The position numbers and the translations under genes were made by a program. Below the pieces are notes generated by a model that saw only the letters and a list, made by a program, of their open reading frames with translations, was not told the DNA's origin and ran no database searches. Shown here one piece after another: positions 4,823-5,711 of a stretch of DNA of 5,711 nucleotides (its first letter is position 1; every line of letters begins with the position of its first letter). Source of the DNA: Streptosporangiaceae bacterium (GTDB taxonomy: Bacteria > Actinomycetota > Actinomycetes > Streptosporangiales > Streptosporangiaceae); contig JAICWX010000459.1 of the NCBI GenBank assembly GCA_025934635.1, positions 1 to 5,711 of the forward strand, in the 5' to 3' direction.

Positions 4823-5711
4823 TTATTCTTCGGCCGGCGGGATGACGAGGTTGAGCTGTCCGAGTCGCTCTGGATCTATGAGGGCACCGATCTGGGCGAT
4901 CTTTCCGTTAGTGACGGTGAACGCCATCACGGAGAACACTCGTCCAGCGGGCGCTACCACGGCGCCCGCGGCCCCGTTGACGAGCGCTGGCCTGACGAAC
5001 GGGTAGAGCTTGGAGTAGGTGGAGGAGTGGGCCGCTACGGCCTCCGCGCCGCGAAGGATCAGCGAGGCTTCCTCGCGCAGCACGCCGCCGTCGATCCGCA
5101 GTTCTACGTCGGGATCGAGCACCGCTACCAAGGCGCTGAAGTCGCCGTCGCGCGAGGCGGCGAAGAACGCGTCGACGGCCTCGCGCTGTCGCGCGAGGTC
5201 AGGGTCCGGCTTGGGCAGGCCGTGCACGCGCCGCCGCGCCCGGCTGGCGAGCTGCTGCGCGGCGGCTTCGGAACGATGCAGGACAGCCGCGATGTCCGCA
5301 AACGGCACGCCGAACACGTCGTGGAGCACGAACGCCAGCCGCTCGGGGGGACTGAGCGCGTCGAGCACCACGAGCAGCGCCAGCCCGACCGAGTCGGCGA
5401 CCAGCGCCTCCTGCCCGGGATCGGCGCTGCCCTCCAGGCTGACGACGGGGCCGGGCAGGTAAACCTCCGGGAGCTCTTCCCGCCGGGCCCGGCGGGCGCG
5501 CAGCATGTTCAGGCACACGCGCCCGACAATGGTAGTCAGCCAGGCCTGCATGTTCTCGGCGCTCCGCGGATCCTGGCCGCGGATCCGAAGCCATGCCTCC
5601 TGGAGGGCGTCGTCGGCTTCGCTCACCGACCCCAGCATCCGGTAGGCGATCCCGCGCAAATGCGAACGGTGCCGCTGAAAGCGCTCCGTCAGCCACTCGC
5701 GCTCCTGTGTC
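4823..5711 (-). CDS. ECF41/SigJ-type RNA polymerase sigma factor with C-terminal SnoaL-like domain (start at window edge)
   Basis: The frame runs from the right edge to TAA 4825-4823. The first full codons read TQEREWLTERFQRHRSHLRG, a typical family start, so base 5711 is probably the G of the ATG; the full length would then be 296 residues. Region 2 lies at about 19-75 (YRMLGSVSEADDALQEAWLR, NMQAWLTTIVGRVCLNMLR). Region 4 is at about 105-155 (LDALSPPERLAFVLHDVFGV, FADIAAVLHRSEAAAQQLAS). A SnoaL/NTF2-like domain follows at about 165-291. ECF41 proteins usually lack an anti-sigma factor and are controlled by this attached domain. The family's linker motif (WLPEP) is YLPGP here (85-89), its DGGGK is DGGVL (188-192), and its NPDKL-like end is DPERL (280-284). 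An internal TTG at 5659 is not the start, because conserved sequence continues upstream. The usual ECF41 partner (a small oxidoreductase, epimerase or carboxymuconolactone decarboxylase-like protein) is not in the window and could lie beyond 5711. Confidence 0.92.
   Translation of the reverse strand, partial: TQEREWLTERFQRHRSHLRGIAYRMLGSVSEADDALQEAWLRIRGQDPRSAENMQAWLTTIVGRVCLNMLRARRARREELPEVYLPGPVVSLEGSADPGQEALVADSVGLALLVVLDALSPPERLAFVLHDVFGVPFADIAAVLHRSEAAAQQLASRARRRVHGLPKPDPDLARQREAVDAFFAASRDGDFSALVAVLDPDVELRIDGGVLREEASLILRGAEAVAAHSSTYSKLYPFVRPALVNGAAGAVVAPAGRVFSVMAFTVTNGKIAQIGALIDPERLGQLNLVIPPAEE

Noticed and set aside
4823..5659. Sigma factor starting at TTG 5659
   Set aside because: The same frame continues upstream with conserved family sequence (TQEREWLTERFQRH) to the window edge, so the TTG is internal.
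1..5711. CRISPR array, tRNA or rRNA gene, toxin-antitoxin pair, biosynthetic or defence operon
   Set aside because: No regularly spaced repeats, cloverleaf, or supporting gene set is visible. WD40 repeats occur in some defence and signalling proteins, but this fragment is dead and lacks partner domains.

Overview
The window is very GC-rich. Where genes are clear, G or C dominates the third codon position. With zinc-binding anti-sigma factors, an ECF41-type sigma factor and an IS66-type transposase remnant, this points to an actinomycete (Actinomycetota). I cannot place it below that level with confidence.

Left part (1-3224, all + strand): a surface-sensing regulatory block. It begins with the C-terminal third of an ECF sigma factor. 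A membrane anti-sigma factor follows, translationally coupled through an overlapping ATGA. After a hairpin comes a short decayed reading frame (1148-1490) whose coding signal runs through all three forward frames. Next is an intact lipoprotein of the 'secreted repeat' family (PF03640/COG4315 type) with a good ribosome binding site. After two strong hairpins comes a second, orphan anti-sigma-like membrane protein. Its extracytoplasmic domain is clearly related to that of the first. The likely logic is that the anti-sigma factor holds its sigma factor at the membrane until an envelope signal releases it. The lipoprotein and the second anti-sigma protein are candidate targets or partners, which is inference from position and domain type only.

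Middle part (about 3225-4822): a graveyard of mobile-element and accessory DNA. It holds a + strand fragment of unknown identity and, abutting it, the N-terminal piece of a tyrosine recombinase on the - strand, internally deleted and without a catalytic domain. About 490 bases with no convincing gene follow. Then comes the N-terminal coiled-coil piece of an IS66-family transposase, fused out of frame to a WD40-repeat fragment that itself changes frame twice. None of these can make a complete product.

Right part (4823-5711, - strand): an almost complete ECF41/SigJ-type sigma factor with a C-terminal SnoaL-like domain. Only its start codon appears to lie at or just outside the window edge. It converges on the WD40 remnant.

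I found no RNA gene, CRISPR array, complete insertion sequence or clearly new system. The most interesting points are the paired paralogous anti-sigma factors around the lipoprotein, the breakpoint between the integrase and the + strand fragment, and two reading frames that each lose one base twice while neighbouring genes stay intact.
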